A stretch of DNA of 64,000 bases from Arachis hypogaea (Eukaryota; Streptophyta; Magnoliopsida; Fabales; Fabaceae), in assembly GCF_003086295.3 (NCBI RefSeq), contig NC_092048.1, positions 40,672,425 through 40,736,424 on the forward strand. Reading direction: 5' to 3'. Shown one piece after another: positions 1 through 11,929 of the stretch (within the stretch, counting starts at the first letter, position 1; each line of letters starts with the position of its first letter). The notes under the pieces were generated by a model that saw nothing but the letters and a program-made list of their open reading frames with translations, was not told the origin of the DNA and made no database searches. The translations under genes and the position numbers were made by a program.

Positions 1-216
1 GACAGGTTAAAAAATACATTTCATTATCTTATTCGCATTATTCTCTTAATATCTTGCACTGACTTGAGCGTCGGAGTGCTTTTTGCAGGTGCTCCCGCCG
101 CCGAGTTTCGTATTGCCGAGGTTTTCCACCACCCTCTTCAAGACGACATATAGCTCATCCCAAGACCGAGCAGTCGCCAAAGGAGTCTTATACCTCGGTT
201 GAGCCCGGACGGAACA
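1..216 (+). repeat. 5' LTR (3' part only) of the Tat-like element
   Basis: This stretch aligns base for base with 8052-8267 and ends in CA just before the primer binding site. The upstream part of the LTR is outside the window. Confidence 0.9.
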
Positions 217-218
217 TT

Positions 219-237
219 TGGCGTCTACCGTGGGGCC
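219..237 (+). other. Primer binding site of the Tat-like element
   Basis: TGGCGTCTACCGTGGGGCC starts two bases after the LTR end. It would pair with the 3' end of a host tRNA to prime minus-strand cDNA synthesis. I do not assign the tRNA with confidence. Confidence 0.7.
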
Positions 238-318
238 GAAAAAAACTCATCTAACTCCACTATTTTCTTTACCTAGTTTTTTATTTCTTTTCTTTTACAG
301 GATCTCCGATCCTTAACT

Positions 319-1560
319 ATGGCTAACAATGGGGTTCATCAACCCATGCAAGCAGAGCTCTTAGCTCAAATTGCTGAACTTCAAGCAAAAGTCCGAAGGA
401 TAGCCGAACTTACCGTCAACAACAATGCCGGAAAGCATGAGGAAGGAAACTCCAAAGGCTCAACTCAAAGCAATATCGATCCATTGTGCCTCAATCCGCC
501 AAATGAGAAGCTGACCTTTGACAACCCATTCTCCGAAGAGATCACCAACTTTCAGATGCCAAAAAATTTCGTGCTATCCACTACTCTTGAGCCATATAAG
601 GGGATTGGTGACCCCCGTGCTCATGTTAAAAAATTTCAATCCATGATGTTTTTTAACAGCGCTAACAATAAACCTGTACTCTGTCGAGCCTTTCCTACTT
701 ACCTTGATAGTGCTGCATTACTTTGGTTTTCTAAGCTGTCTGTAGGATCGATCTTTTCATTTGAAGAGTTGGCAAGGTCCTTCATTGACTACTTCGCAGC
801 TTCAAGGATATACGTACACGGATTGGATTACCTTGGTACCATCCGGCAAGGATAACACGAAAGCTTAAAAGAATACATGACCAGATTTGCTGAAGCAACC
901 ATGGAAATACCAGATCTGGACCCAGCAGTCCACCTGCATGCCCTTAAGGCCGGCCTCAGACCCGGTAAGTTCCGGGAGACAATCGTGGTGACTAAACCGA
1001 AGACACTGGAAGAGTTTTGAGAAAGAGAAGCCGGACAAATGGAGATTGAAGAACTCTGTGAGGCCGAAAGAACGGACAGAAAACACCTAGGAAAGAAGAA
1101 GATAAGACCATAAGATCGCAAAACAACAAGGAACCAAGGAAGTCATTCAAGCTCACCCCAAAATTTGACAATTACACCAGATTCAACACAGAGAGAAAAA
1201 ATAAGAAAAGAGATCCTCAACGCTAAAATAATAAAACCTCCAGCCCGGGCAGGAAGTTACCAGGATCAATGATTTGTAGACAAAAGCAAACACTGTGCTT
1301 TCCATCAAAAGTATGGGCAGACGACGGACGAATGTGTGATCGCCAAAGACTTACTAGGGAGGTTAGCCCGGCAAGGCCTCTTGGACAAATATGTTGAAGG
1401 AAGAAGAAACAAGGAAGACATTCGAGACCGAGAAGATCGTCGACAAACTTCGGAAGAAAAAGATGACAATAGATGGTCCAACCCTAATCCACCGAAAAGG
1501 GATCATAAACTGCATATCCGGAGGATTTGCCGGGGGAGGCGAAACAAACTCGGCACACAA
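319..1560 (+). pseudogene. gag: gag of the Tat-like element (capsid and zinc-finger-like region), broken
   Basis: Gag would form the cytoplasmic virus-like particle. The frame opens at the first ATG after the leader. Residues 10-35 look helical and charged. The retrotransposon gag core follows (LLWFSKL at about residue 135 and the FIDYF stretch after it). A zinc-finger-like Cys/His motif CAFHQKYGQTTDEC lies at 1294-1335; the usual second His position is Gln here. In-frame stops are at 853 (TAA) and 1018 (TGA). At least two frameshifts lie between about 1100 and 1500, since the reading moves between frames before the protease. It is nonfunctional as it stands. Confidence 0.85.
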
Positions 1561-2253
1561 ACAAAGCTACCGAGCAATGCTGACAATTGAAGGGACAGTA
1601 CCACCAAGCAACAAAGATACAACCGATCTCAAAATCACTTTCAGCCAGACAGACATGTCTTCGGCCATCCCGAACTTAGACGATCCAGTGGTGATTTTCA
1701 TGCAAATAGGCGAACTATTGGTAAGAAAAGTCCTTTTGAACCCAGGTAGTAGCGCAGAAGTACTTTTTTATTCTACATTCCAAAAAATGAAACTTTCTGA
1801 AAGAACCATGCAACTTTCATCCGGAGAACTGGTAGGGTTCTCTGGAGAAAGGGTCCCAATTAAAGGCTATATATGGCTAAAAACGATAATAGGGGACACC
1901 CCATTATCATAGACCATTGATATCCAATATCTTATAGTCGACTGTCCCAGTTCTTACAATATTATCCTCGGAAGATCCGCTCTGAACATGTTCAAGGCAG
2001 TAGTGTCTATCTTACATTTATGTGTTAAGTTTCAGGCATAGGATGGCAAGATAGCAACACTCCACTCGGACCGCCAACAAGCTCGGCAGTGTTACAATGC
2101 AAGCCTAAAAAAAATCGACACAAGACAAAAATACCAACAAGAGGTCAAGGCCATCAACAGCACGAACGAAGTACTAACCCTAGCAGAGCTCGACCCTCGA
2201 GAGGACACCCAAGAAAGACCTCAACCAGCGCACAAGCTCAAAAAGTTTCCCTA
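1470..2253 (+). pseudogene. Aspartic protease region of the Tat-like polyprotein, catalytic Asp lost
   Basis: Retropepsin-type protease, which would cut the gag-pol polyprotein. The segment follows the INCISGG stretch. The active-site loop reads LLNPGSSAEVL, with Asn (codon 1739-1741) where this family has the catalytic Asp. The IILGR stretch (about 1960) matches the C-terminal flap-side strand. A TAG stop lies at 1910-1912. The frame (2) differs from the gag start and the pol frame (1), so frameshifts lie on both sides, the second near 2254. The Asp to Asn change alone should abolish activity. Confidence 0.8.
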
Positions 2254-3600
2254 ACATCGAAATCAGAACAGTTCACCTACATCGGCCGAGCCCTTCAAGG
2301 ACAAGAACAATTGGAGCTTATAAAGGTACTACAAGACAACGCCGATCTATTTGCCTGGACCCCGGCAGATATGCCAGGAATAGACCCAAACATCATTTGC
2401 CACAAGCTCTCCATCAACAGAACGATCTGACCTATAGCTCAAAAGAAGAGGAATCTCGGGGCGGAAAAAGCAAAGGCAGCGTTAGAAAAAACTAAGAGGT
2501 TACTTAGTGCCGACTTCATCAAGGAAATCTGCTTCACCACGTGGCTCTCGAACGTGGTAATGGTAAGAAAAAATTCAGGTAAATGGTGCATGTGCGTCGA
2601 CTTTACAAACCTCAACAAGGCATGTCCGAAAGATGCCTACCCACTACCGTGTATCGACAAACTGGTAGATAATGTGTCAGGATTTAAAAGCTTAAGCTTC
2701 ATGGATGCATACTCTGGTTACAACCAGATCCTTATGCATCCAGAAGACCAGAGCAAAATAGCTTTCATAACTGAACATGGGAATTTTTGTTATAGAGTAA
2801 TGCCATTTGGTCTAAAGAATGCAGGTGCAACATATCAACGACTAATGGACAAGGTATTCCATCAACAGATAGGTCGAAATATGGAAATCTACGTGGACAA
2901 TATGGTCGCCAAGACCATACCAGAAAGATCGCACTGTGAAGACCTCAAGGAAATATTCAGTCAGATTCGAGCATATAACATGAGACTCAATCCATAGAAA
3001 TGTGCTTTTGGGGTACAAGGAGGCAAGTTTCTCGGCTTTATGCTGACTTCACGGGGAATCGAAGCAAACTCTGAGAAATGTGAGGCAATACTTAATATGG
3101 CAAGTTTGAAAACAATAAAGGAAGTACAACAACTAGCACGGAGAGTGGCCGCCTTGTCAAGATTTTTGCCAACGGTATCAAACCGATCATATCACTTTTT
3201 CCAAACGATATCAAAAGGTAAAAAATTCGAGTGGACAAAGGAATGCGAGACGGAATTTGCCAAACTTAAAGCCACCCTGTCTTCACCACCAGTACTACAA
3301 AGCCCAGAAGTTGGTAAACTCGTATATTTATATTTATCTGTTTCCATTTACTCTATAAGCTCGGTTCTTGTCACTGAGGCAGGAAAAACACAAAAGCTAG
3401 TATACTTTGTCAGCAGAGTCATGCAGCCAACAGAAAGAAGATACCCTAAAATAGAATAACTAGCCGTAGCACTAGCGGGATGATTGACCAAGTGGTCCAT
3501 CGAACTTTCTGAGTTTGATATTCAGTTTCAATCAAGACCAGCTCTGAAGTCACAAATCCTGGCGGACTTCGTTTTCGAGCTCACACCTGATGAGCAACAC
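2254..3600 (+). pseudogene. Reverse transcriptase and RNase H of the Tat-like element, broken
   Basis: The RT would copy element RNA into cDNA. Visible blocks are the PADMPGI stretch, the fingers motif CVDFTNLNKACPKD, the palm block SFMDAYSGYNQI, MPFGLKNAGATYQR, and the catalytic box, which reads YVDN at 2890-2901 where active enzymes have two Asp. The thumb and the RT-linked RNase H remnant follow (SSPPVLQSPE, then the SRVMQPTERRYP region). One frame holds the block, but stops lie at 2428, 2995, 3457 and 3481. Loss of the second catalytic Asp plus four nonsense codons make it dead. Confidence 0.9.
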
Positions 3601-4104
3601 TACGAGAAGACTTGGGAATTGCAAGTAGATGGCGCATCAAACCGAGAAGGAAGTGGAGACGGGATAGTATTAAAGGAGGGAGAAACAGTAATGGCCGAGC
3701 TATCACTTCAATTCCACTTCTCAGCAAGCAATAACCAAGCCGAATACGAGGCGCTAATAGCAGGTCTCAAGCTCGCCCTCAGCTTCCAAGTACAAAGCCT
3801 AGTAGTATATTGTGACTCCCTCTTAGTGGTTCAACAAATCAAAGGAGACTTCCAGGTAAAAGATCCTTTGTTAGAGCGGTATTGGCTCGTAGCAAAGGAT
3901 CTTATTTCAAAATTCGATAAATTTATCATATTACACGTGCATAGAGAGAACAACAATAGGGCAGATATATTATCTAAGCTCGCTACCACTAGAGCAAGCA
4001 CACACACATCGACACTATCACAACTTACACTAGAAAAACCTAGCATCGAATCATTGTACATGATAAACACCATTCATACAAATGACTGGAGAATACCTTT
4101 TCTT
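3601..4104 (+). pseudogene. Second (archaeal-type) RNase H domain, Tat hallmark
   Basis: This segment starts after a linker and reads WELQVDGASNREGSGDG, then NNQAEYEALIAGL, VVYCDSLLVVQQIKG and NNRADILSKLA. Those are the Asp, Glu, Asp and Asp blocks of an RNase H fold. The domain sits after the RT-linked RNase H, the arrangement described for Tat and Ogre elements as an acquired archaeal-type RNase H. It would help degrade the RNA strand of the RNA:DNA hybrid. The four acidic blocks appear intact here. A stop at 4105-4107 separates it from integrase. Confidence 0.85.
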
Positions 4105-4107
4105 TAA

Positions 4108-5321
4108 TACATTAAAGTAGGAATCATACCCAACAACAAGACCAACCCTCAAAACTTTAGACAAAAAGCAAGTCTTTTTACAACAGTATCAGGAGAGCTA
4201 TACAGGCGTGGTTTCTCATACCCATTACTGAAATGCCTCGGCAAAGACAAAGCAAATGAAGTAATGAACGAGGTCCACGAGGGCGTATGTGAAAACCACA
4301 TAGGAGGACAAGCTCTGGCAACAAAGATTATCCGAACAGGATATTACTGGCCAACGATGAAGAGAGACAGCATAACAAAGGTCAAAACCTGCGACAACTG
4401 TCAAAAGCATGCCGCTATCTCCATGAAGCCCGCTGAGGTAATGCACAGTATGGAAGTAAGCTGGCCTTTCTACAGATGGGGGCTCGATATCCTCGGCCCA
4501 TTTCCAATAGCGCTAGGTGAGGTAAAATTTCTTTTGGTTTCAATAGATTATTTCTTAAAATGGATAGAAGCACAATCACTAGCAAGAATAACGGCTGAGA
4601 AGGTACGATCTTTCATATGGAAAAACATCATATGCCGGTTCGGAATACCAAGGGAAATAATATCGGATAATGGTAGACAATTTACAGATAATATACTTGC
4701 ATCATTTTTGAAAAATTTTAACATACAGCACCATTTTAGCTCGGTCGAACACCCACAAACAACTGGGCAAGCCGAAGCTGCTAACCGAATAATATTGCAG
4801 GCAATGAGAAAAAAGCTCAGCGATGCAAAAGGTGAATGGGCAGATTTGATCCCAGAAATACTATGGAGCTATAACACGACGATACAAACTACAACAGGCG
4901 AAACCCCATTCAAACTTGTCTATGGAACAGAGGCCCTGATACTAGTCGAGGTCAGCATCCCCACACTAAGGTTCGAGTTTTACCATCACAATCATAATAT
5001 AGATACAAGAAAGGCCGAGCTAGACCTCGTGGAGGAAGATAGGGACATCGCTGCTATTAAACAAAGAGCAATGAAACAACAAGTAGAAATAAGGCACAAC
5101 AAAAGAGTAGTACCCAGGACGTTCAACGAAGGTGACCTGGTCCTCAGAGAACCGAGGAGGCAAGACGACCCCCATCTCACGGGAAACTCACCGCAAATTG
5201 GGAAGGACCATTTCGGATTTCAAAAGTGCTCGGAGTGGGGGCTTACCAACTCCAAACACTGTAAGGCGACCCATTATCAAGAAACTGGAATATATCTTCA
5301 TTAAAGTTGTATATATCATAA
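4108..5321 (+). pseudogene. Integrase of the Tat-like element, frameshifted near its end
   Basis: Integrase would insert the cDNA into chromosomal DNA. The N-terminal zinc-binding region has His in HEGVCENHIGG and Cys in CDNCQKH. The catalytic core shows Asp in WGLDILGPF, Asp in ISDNGRQF and Glu in TTGQAEAANR, so the DDE triad is present. The C-terminal part (GDLVLR at about 5130) leaves frame between 5150 and 5185. Reading frame 3 then recovers the family's C-terminal tail to a TAA at 5319-5321, with one further stop inside (about 5262). No chromodomain is visible, as expected for Tat. Confidence 0.87.
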
Positions 5322-5627
5322 CTTGTACAAATCCGCGGATAAAGGTACACTTTTTCCCCCTTAGCGGTTTTTTTCCCATATAAGGGTTTTACCTAAGGAG
5401 GGTTTTAACGAGGCCAGACGCCCAACTTGTAAAATTGTCGAATTTAGAGAAACACAATGATATATGAATAACCGATCTATTCCTATTTTTTCTATCCTAC
5501 TTCTGAATACAAAATTATCAAACCAAGCAGTCATAACTATATATTATCCAAATACCAGATTGTCAAACTGACCCGAGCTTGGTCAGCTCAAATAAAGGTT
5601 ACTTAAGTTCAAAACGACAAACAAACA
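5322..5627 (+). other. Spacer between pol and the antisense gene
   Basis: This AT-rich spacer of about 300 bp lies between the convergent ends of integrase (+) and the antisense gene (-). I see no ORF or clear motif in it. Confidence 0.6.
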
Positions 5628-7405
5628 TCAAAATACACAAGTCATAGTCACAGAAATACAAATACATAAACAAGAAGGCGGGACGTTCTCGTCGTGATCC
5701 TCCACAATCCCGTCCACAACAAGCTTCCCATCAATGACTATTTTGGTCACATCCAGCCGACCCCAATCAAACTCAGGGGCTAAAACAGCAATCTGGAAGT
5801 CAGCTGTCCTTTAGTCTTATCACTATCTTTTATTTCTGTTTGTAGAAGTCGAATCTGATCTCTAAGACGAACAACCTTGTCCTCAGACTCCTTCATCTTC
5901 GCTGTAACATCCACAGTAACGTCGTCTTTCTCCTTCAACGACTCCTCTATCTCAGTATCCATGTCCTTAAGCAATTTTTCTAGCTCAGCAACCCTTTCCA
6001 CAAAAACTTGCTGCTCATCCCCGACCAGCTCAGTAGTATGACCAACACACATCAACCGCGAGGCAACGACCTACAACAGAAACACACAAAAAACATAAAT
6101 AAAGAACAAACGAGAATGAAAGAAAATTACACATATGCATATACAAACCGACCTGGATAAACTTTCCCATACCCTCCATACCGACACGACGAGTCATGAG
6201 CATATCACCAGGATACTGAGAAACCCTATCCGAAAGCTCGGCAATGAAAAATTGCTCACTCCACAAAGAGTGAGGACTTGTGCCAGGGATAAAACCGTGA
6301 AGCCTTTTTTGTCGATCAAATACGGACTTACTACTACCAACGCCCTCCCTGTCACCTTCAGAAATAACTTCCAAAGAGTTCTCAGTATCATCTCTTTTCC
6401 TCTTGTATGAAGATGTCAGCTGAGTAGTAGATTGAGCAGCCTCACCACCGCCCTCCTTCGGAGTCCCTGAGCCACCTGCATCTCTCTCTCTTTTCTTTTT
6501 CAGGAAAGACTGGAACCGAGAAGGATCAAGATGGGGGACTCGTCCACCTACAGGCGCAAAGCAGGTATGTTAGAAAGAAATACAACATTAACACAACCAA
6601 CAACAGACCAAAAATATTACTTATCTAAGTTTTCAAACCCTCACTATCACCGAGTCATACAAACGCAAGAGCTTAGGAATAGACAACCACTCTCCGGCAG
6701 CAAAGCTTTCTATCAGAAAATCTAAAAAAAAGTCTTCCTCTTTACTCCGCTCAGTAGCCTCAAGAATTTGGTTCAGTTCAGAACACTAATAAAGAGGAAA
6801 CATTTCAATAAGCTCATCGTCTAAGTAAAACGGATACTCGGCCTCAACCGACCGAACTTTAACAAAAAGGGATTTAAAGTTCTTAAAAGAAGACTTGTAA
6901 AGCAAAAAAAAGGGAGCGGCCAGGAAAGTTGCTAAGGCAAACCCACAAACCTTTCTGAACTCCTTTGGACTGAAACAACGAGAAGAATACAGACAGAGAG
7001 CAAGGAAAAGAAAGAAACTCCATCAAACACTGAAAGGCGCGAAGAAATTCCTAAGAGTTTGGATGCAACTGCGAAGGCGCGCAGTTAAATTGAGTCAAGA
7101 CATCACACTCAAAATCAGAAAAGGGAAAACTTACGCGCAGTTCAGTTAGACAGGGAGTATACATGTAAAAATACTGCCAATTATCCCTCCTCTCACAAAC
7201 CCTATCCTCACCAGAACAGGGGAAAAGCTCAACTGACACACCAGAACCATCTTTCACAAATTTTAAACCCCCCCAGTTCACACATTGACTCAACACTCGT
7301 ATAAGACGACGAACGGGTCCTAACGTCATCATGCACCCAATGATAAGGGTTATCTTTCTTTACCTCAACCACTTTCAGCTTTTCTTTCTCTTTCTCTCTC
7401 GCCAT
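5628..7405 (-). pseudogene. Antisense intron-bearing gene of the Tat element (Transposase_28-like, coiled coil)
   Basis: Reading the - strand from ATG at 7405, the frame opens with a very basic and acidic start (MAREKEKEKLKVVEVKK). A conserved block follows (YFYMYTPCLTELRVSFPFSD ... QLHPNS, about 7230-7051) that I recognise as the plant 'putative gypsy type transposon' family (Transposase_28). Then comes a Ser-rich linker and a long coiled coil (VERVAELEKLLKDMDTEI, about 6000-5800). The tail DWGRLDVTKIVIDGK (about 5770-5700) leads to a TGA at 5628. An 82-bp intron with GT at 6152 and AG at 6071 joins the frame in phase 0. Several frameshifts and stops (near 7240, 7051, 6895, 6790, 5790) show decay. 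Its role is unknown. Confidence 0.7.
6071..6152 (-). other. Intron in the antisense gene
   Basis: On the - strand the exon ends CCAG, the intron starts GTCGGTTTG and ends in TTCTGTTGTAG. Removing it keeps the frame in phase 0 between GKFIQ and VVASRL. The 82-bp length is typical of short plant introns. Confidence 0.65.
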
Positions 7406-7499
7406 TGCAAAAAATAGAAAGAAAAATGATAAAGAGAGGGAAACTAACCTTTAGAAGTCATGAAGGGTCAACAAGAAGGAAGCATTCGAAAGAGCAGAA

Positions 7500-8267
7500 T
7501 GTTGAGAATGCAACAACTATTATTACAACTCACTAACTTAGTGGGAATAAAAGTAATAACCGCTCTAGGCCTTGAAAACCCAAGCGGTGAGAGGGCAAAT
7601 TAATGAAAACACGATTCACAAGGTAAAAAGTCTTTTAACTTTCCTCTAGTGCTACCCATATCTCTTCCTCACTTCTTTCCATTGTTAATACTCAAACGAA
7701 AGCCCAAGTTACGAAAACCCAATCCAACATGAGAACAACCAAAAAACAAGATCGCGCAGGAAAATCATCTGAACTAGCCGATCGTAAAAGCTTGCCTGAC
7801 ACTTTTTGAGACAAAGCCAGACAAGCTATGATGTGTACCCTAAAACGTGGTGTAGATCATAACCGACTAAAAAAGTCAGAGATATCAACACAGTAAAATT
7901 CAACACAACTTGAAAGCAAGTCAAAACACCATCTCTAGTCCGTTAACAATAATAAAAACGGCACTCACCTCACAATTACGAAAATCGGAACTAACGATGA
8001 AAGGATAACACTCAACTCGCCTATATAAACAAACCAAGTAACCCAGAAGAGGACAGGTTAAAAAATACATTTCATTATCTCATTCACATTATTCTCTTAA
8101 TATCTTGCACTGACTTGAGCGTCCGAGTGCTTTTTGCAGGTGCTCCCGCTGCCGTGTTTCGTATTGTCAAGGTTTTTCACCGCCCTCTTCAAGACGACGT
8201 ATAGCTCATCCCAACACCGAGCAGTCGCCAAAGGAATCTTATACCTCGGTTGAGCCCAGACAGAATA
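7500..8267 (+). repeat. 3' LTR of the Tat-like element
   Basis: The right end is fixed by alignment with 1-216. The left end at TGTTGAGAATGC is inferred from the TG start and the purine-rich GAAAGAGCAGAA just before it, so it could be off. The last bases are GAATA against GAACA in the 5' copy. Confidence 0.65.
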
Positions 8268-8294
8268 ATAATAATAATTTATTATTATTATTAT
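8264..8294. repeat. (AAT)n/(ATT)n microsatellite palindrome at the LTR end
   Basis: A run of AAT units is followed directly by ATT units, giving a self-complementary microsatellite that begins in the last bases of the LTR. Confidence 0.8.
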
Positions 8295-9049
8295 AAACCT
8301 TAACACGTGTTCTTTTTTCACTTATCTTTTAATTTATCAAAAATAAAAGCATAAAAGAGCTTAGGTGAATGTTATCCTTTTCTAAAATCGAGAAAAAAAA
8401 ATCTTAAACGATGCTGACATTTACTTCAAATGACAACGAGTGAACGAAATCATCAAAAAATAAAATTTTTTTTGCTCTTGATTTTTATTTTTATGAGACT
8501 GATTAGTCTCTTTGTCAATAATTTCTTTTCAAAATATATTTACGTGATATATTACTCACTAATATATTTTTTATTTAATTTTTATTAGTAAAAACAATTT
8601 AAAAATGACTAATATTTCTTAATTTTACATAATAAATTTAGCTAATGTATTTAAAAAGATTATAGAAAAATAAAAATAAAAACTAAACGGCCTTGATAAT
8701 TATCCTTAAAAGATAACGAAATTCTCAACAAAAAAGAATTATTAATCTTAGTTAGTTCTTAATAGATAAATCAACAGTTTAACATACCACACAGGCTTAT
8801 TCTATTAATACTAATAGAAAATATTGACAGAAGAACTAATCAATTTCAAAAAATTAAAAATTAAATATCAAAGGTCGAAAATTATATTTCTTTTTTGTTT
8901 GAGACCTCGTAGTCCTTCAAAAAATATTATCAACCGAATTGGATATTCACTCTTATAGATTTAGAGTCTGCATTACTGATAATTATTTTTATTATTTGAT
9001 TTGTTGATTAATTTAGTTTTCCATATGTTTTAGGCCAAAAAGTAGTTTT

Positions 9050-9115
9050 GGATGTTGGCCGGATCCTTTATAGTTTATAGAATTCGGATGTTGGTCGGAT
9101 CTTTTTATAGTTTTA
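9050..9115. repeat. Short direct duplication (about 28 bp, two copies)
   Basis: GGATGTTGGCCGGATC at 9050 and GGATGTTGGTCGGATC at 9086 are each followed by a near-identical TTTATAGTTT tail. Confidence 0.7.
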
Positions 9116-10499
9116 GATGGTTAGAGATCACACTTTATTTTTTAAAATAAAATTCAAATTTTAGATAATCCAAATCTTAGTTTATAATACAATTGAACTC
9201 CTTTGTTGAATTAAATGCTTCATTTTACCGTTACATCTTATGAGATTATATTTTGAGTCCAAAATATAAAAGTAATTTTAAAATGACGGCGACCAAAGTA
9301 AAGAAATGGTGAGGCCAAACTTAAAAGTATAGATACTTTTTAATAAAAAAATTATAATGATTAAGGGTGGCCATGACCCCCTTCTTATATACTATTCTCC
9401 GCCTATGGTAACATTTTTAAATTAATGTATTTAGATAAGACATTATTGTAGACAACTAGACAACATTACACATTCAAATAAATATATTTGAATATATAAT
9501 TTCAAGGAAACAAAGATGCCAAAAAACGACATCTGATAACTGAAGAAAACATAATCACTTGGTGGTGGTTACAAGAGCAAGAAGAAATAATATAAAGAGG
9601 TAATTTCTATTTTGATTTCTAATTAAATTTAATGAATTAATTTATTTTTTATATTTTAAAATAATTTATTTAGTTCTTCACTTTTTAAAATATTTCATTA
9701 GTTTTTGAAAAAGATAATGTTAGGTAACCAATAACTTTCTTAAACAACATGAACAATCACTAATCAAATTAAAACACACTACATTTTTAAATTACTCACC
9801 TAAATCTTAATATTAGAATAATCATCTGCACACCTAATAAAATAAAAATTCGATATATCAATTATTCACATTGTTTAATATTTTTATTATTTACTTGTAT
9901 TTTTCTTTTAACTATAGTCAATATAGTATCCAAAATTGGTTCACATGACCAAATTAACATCTATTAATTTTAATTAAACTAAATCATATAAACCACATTA
10001 ATAAAAATAAATTATGCCTAATATTATTTTAAAATTTATTGTTTAACTTAATTATACTTAATTTTTAAAAAAATTTAGATGCGTATAATACACTGATCAT
10101 AATTCAAAGGTGTTAAGTACAATATCAACATCAACAAACCATCACAATATTAGAGTCGTATTTAACTATCCACTTAGAGTTGTACTAAAAGATGTAACGA
10201 CAAAAGTTAGAAATAATCAAGTTTACTTTTTCAAACCGATGTTATGGTCTAAAATGGGCATTTTAAGTCATAATGATGTAAATGATTTAAAGTAGAGATT
10301 TATGTATAGAAGACGCACATGGTAGGTCCATTGTTGGAAGGCTTGATGGGAGGAAGCACAAGAGTGGCTTCTAGGTATCTTGCTACCACCACTGCATCTG
10401 CAATCTACGCAAGTAGCGTTAACACTTACAGAACCTTTTTTATTTTAATTTGTTTTTCCATAGGAGAATGCTAACCAAGTGAATGTTTAATAGAGTGAA

Positions 10500-11029
10500 A
10501 TTAAAGTTATAAAAAAGTGAGAGAGAATTTGTTAACTTTAAAAGGAAAGATTTTATTTTAATTATATTAAAAAAAATTTCGTGATACGTTTTGATTTATC
10601 AAATTAATAATATAAAATTAGTAATATAAAATATAAGTTATATATAAAGTGAGAAGAATAGAGAAAAAAAAAAGGAAGAGAAATAGATAAAAAGATAGAG
10701 AAGAGAGTTTATTAATTTTAAAAGAAAATATTTTATCCCAATTTTAATGAGAGTGTAATATGTGATATATCTTGGTTGTCAAATTAATAATATAGTATAA
10801 CCATATTTTAATTCTAATTTCAATTAAAGAATATCATGTTACATATTTTGATTGTTAAAATTGTAATTAGTAATTGTAATGATATGTAAGAGAGATAGAG
10901 TGAGTGAAAGAATGAGAGATGGAGAAAGAGAGGGAGAAAGAGAAGGATATAAATTTGATTTTAAGTGCGATGAGAGAGTGACACAGTGACACGTAATATA
11001 TTTTAGTTATAAAATTAGTAATATATAAT
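10500..11029. repeat. Diverged tandem repeat, about three copies of 180-240 bp
   Basis: Three blocks share the order GAGAGA-rich purines, then TTTTAAAAG or TTTTAAGTG, then a GTGATA/GTAATA stretch ending in AAATTAATAATAT or AAATTAGTAATAT (about 10510-10620, 10690-10800, 10860-11028). Copies are well diverged. Confidence 0.45.
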
Positions 11030-11576
11030 AGAGTAAATGACAATGAAGTTCTTGAAAATATTGATATTGGACTAATTAATTAGTCCTTGAAGAAAAAATA
11101 AAAAAGTACCAATTAAGTCCTCTAAAATAGTAAACAGTGGACATATATGTCTTTCTGTCAATAAACAGTGTGAAACAAAATAGAATTGTCTATGTATTTC
11201 ATTATTTATAATGGTGCATGTTTCATTTCCGTCATATGAGCAAAAAAATAATATAGTTTTAGATAGTGAAACATTTATTATATTTTGAGTTTTCATAAAT
11301 CATTTATCAACTGCTCTCTATTTATCGCAAATCCTATTAAAATAAGTGAAATTTCGCTCCAAAAATTATTATCTACATGATTATTTTTCATAAACAGACA
11401 CATAAAAATAATTAACAGTACATATAAATACTATCGTTAAATTTTAGTTAATAAATTGATAAAAAAACATTCATGCGTTTATCGTTTATTATCCTAAAAG
11501 ATTAAATTAGTACATTTTTATAAGAACTAATTAATCTAAAATTAAAATTTTTATAACTTAATTATCACTTTACTCT
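11030..11576. mobile_element. Probable non-autonomous DNA transposon with long imperfect terminal inverted repeats
   Basis: The left end AGAGTAAATGACAATGAAG and the reverse complement of the right end (AGAGTAAAGTGATAATTAAG) match with few gaps. Similarity continues for roughly 50 bp into the TAATT stretch. There is no coding capacity. The flanks are AT-rich and I could not settle the target duplication, so the class is open. Confidence 0.45.
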
Positions 11577-11929
11577 AATAATATATGCAACCGTTGAAGT
11601 TGGAATATCATTATCTACATTATTAGTCACTTACTTTGTCCTAACCCCCCTCCCCCCTTCACAAAATGAAACCATGTTTCAAGGACATACACATATTTCT
11701 TAACAGAAGTTTGGTTTTTATTTTTTTTATATTTTTTTCTAATATTTTCAACTTTAGATTTTTTTATAATTTTATTACTTTTGTTTTTCCTTCATATATA
11801 GCTAGAATTGTGAAATTGAAAACAAAAATCAAACTTGAAGTTATTGTAGTATCCATTTTTTATTTTAGATAAATAATATATTAATTATAATATTAGGTGT
11901 ATATTAAAATTAATTACTAATATAAAATA

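Larger units (their letters stand above)
1..8267 (+). mobile_element. Tat-lineage Ty3/gypsy LTR retrotransposon, 5' end cut by window
   Basis: Order seen on the + strand: LTR tail, primer binding site, gag, protease, reverse transcriptase, RNase H, a second RNase H, integrase, an antisense gene, then the 3' LTR. Positions 1-216 match 8052-8267 without indels. The second RNase H after the RT-linked one and the antisense ORF before the 3' LTR are known marks of the Tat lineage. About 15 of 216 compared LTR positions differ, 12 of them transitions, so this is an old copy. All ORFs carry stops or frameshifts. The left end lies outside the window, so the target duplication cannot be checked. Confidence 0.9.

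Noticed and set aside
10110..10295. 61-residue ORF in AT-rich DNA
   Set aside because: No recognisable motif or neighbouring gene signals; length is within chance for this composition.
10319..10474. 51-codon frame (MVGPLLEGLMGGSTRVASRY...) in a locally less AT-rich patch
   Set aside because: It looks somewhat protein-like, but I recognise no family and see no clear splice sites; kept only as a note.
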